From Myxococcales bacterium (lineage in GTDB: Bacteria; Myxococcota_C; UBA6777): DNA of 5,045 nucleotides. The DNA lies in NCBI GenBank assembly GCA_027005175.1, contig JALTMC010000389.1:1-5045 (forward strand), read 5' to 3'. Position numbers and translations under genes: made by a program. Shown piece after piece: positions 4,986-5,045 of the stretch (position 1 is its first letter; the number at the start of each line of letters is the position of its first letter). Below the pieces are notes generated by a model that did no database searches, was not told where the DNA came from, and saw nothing but the letters and a program-made list of their open reading frames with translations.

Positions 4986-5045
4986 ATGACTTCTCTGGGG
5001 CCACTACATGGTATTACCGTCCTCGATTTAACGAGGGTTTTATCC
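4986..5045 (+). CDS. CaiB/BaiF family (class III) CoA-transferase, N-terminal fragment
   Basis: The last 60 bases encode 20 residues in an open frame that continues past the window: MTSLGPLHGITVLDLTRVLS. The core PLxGITVLDLTRVL is the characteristic N-terminus of CaiB/BaiF CoA-transferases, a family that includes formyl-CoA:oxalate CoA-transferase, carnitine CoA-transferase and alpha-methylacyl-CoA racemase. These enzymes move CoA between carboxylic acids or epimerise acyl-CoA thioesters in the cytoplasm. The catalytic aspartate lies beyond the window, so the specific activity cannot be assigned. The ATG is 3 bp after the upstream stop. Only a weak GGAAAG (4969-4974) precedes it, so translational coupling to the editing-domain gene is likely. 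Confidence 0.85.
   Translation, partial: MTSLGPLHGITVLDLTRVLS

Noticed and set aside
5021-5041. Terminator-like hairpin CCTCG-ATTTAA-CGAGG followed by GTTTTA
   Set aside because: It lies in the conserved VLDLTRVL coding motif of the CoA-transferase. The stem is only 5 bp, and the codons explain the sequence. Attenuation cannot be excluded but is not supported.

Overview
The window holds seven protein-coding genes, two of them cut by the window edges. No RNA gene, insertion sequence or CRISPR array was seen. It suggests a Gram-negative bacterium with an elaborate envelope. Three of the proteins carry export signals, one has a PEGA-like domain behind a helical repeat region, and one is a probable lipoprotein. 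This mix, with a free-standing threonyl-tRNA-editing-type protein and a CaiB/BaiF CoA-transferase, is reminiscent of Myxococcota and related former Deltaproteobacteria. GC looks close to half by eye, and no taxonomic marker is present, so the assignment is tentative.

Layout. (1) Positions 1-1081, minus strand: the N-terminal 360 residues of an exported TPR-like/PEGA-like protein that runs off the left edge. (2) Positions 1082-1332: a divergent control region with two back-to-back sigma70-type promoters whose -35 boxes lie 13 bp apart. (3) Positions 1333-1773, plus: a four-helix membrane protein of the DUF4870/Tic20-like type. (4) Positions 1955-2092, plus: a tiny single-pass membrane protein. 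(5) Positions 2155-3129, plus: an exported protein with an eight-cysteine head and a long, very basic helical/coiled-coil tail. (6) Positions 3183-4415, plus: a probable lipoprotein of FlgT/LPP20-like layout. Its strong Shine-Dalgarno is separated from any start codon by a hairpin. (7) Positions 4402-4575: 2.4 copies of a 71-bp tandem repeat covering the stop codon of gene 6, the spacer, and the start codon of the next gene. (8) Positions 4566-4982, plus: a stand-alone threonyl-tRNA synthetase editing-domain protein. (9) From 4986, plus: the first 20 codons of a CaiB/BaiF-family CoA-transferase.

Working together. Genes 2155-3129 and 3183-4415 probably form an envelope pair. The divergent 1-1081 protein appears to share a CsgG/TolB-N-like motif with the 3183-4415 protein, which suggests that the left part of the window is an envelope locus. 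The editing-domain protein and the CoA-transferase are 3 bp apart and look translationally coupled; they form a separate cytoplasmic unit. I see no proof of a new defence or mobile system. The most unusual items are the stop-to-start tandem repeat, the hairpin-separated Shine-Dalgarno, and the cysteine-headed basic coiled-coil protein.
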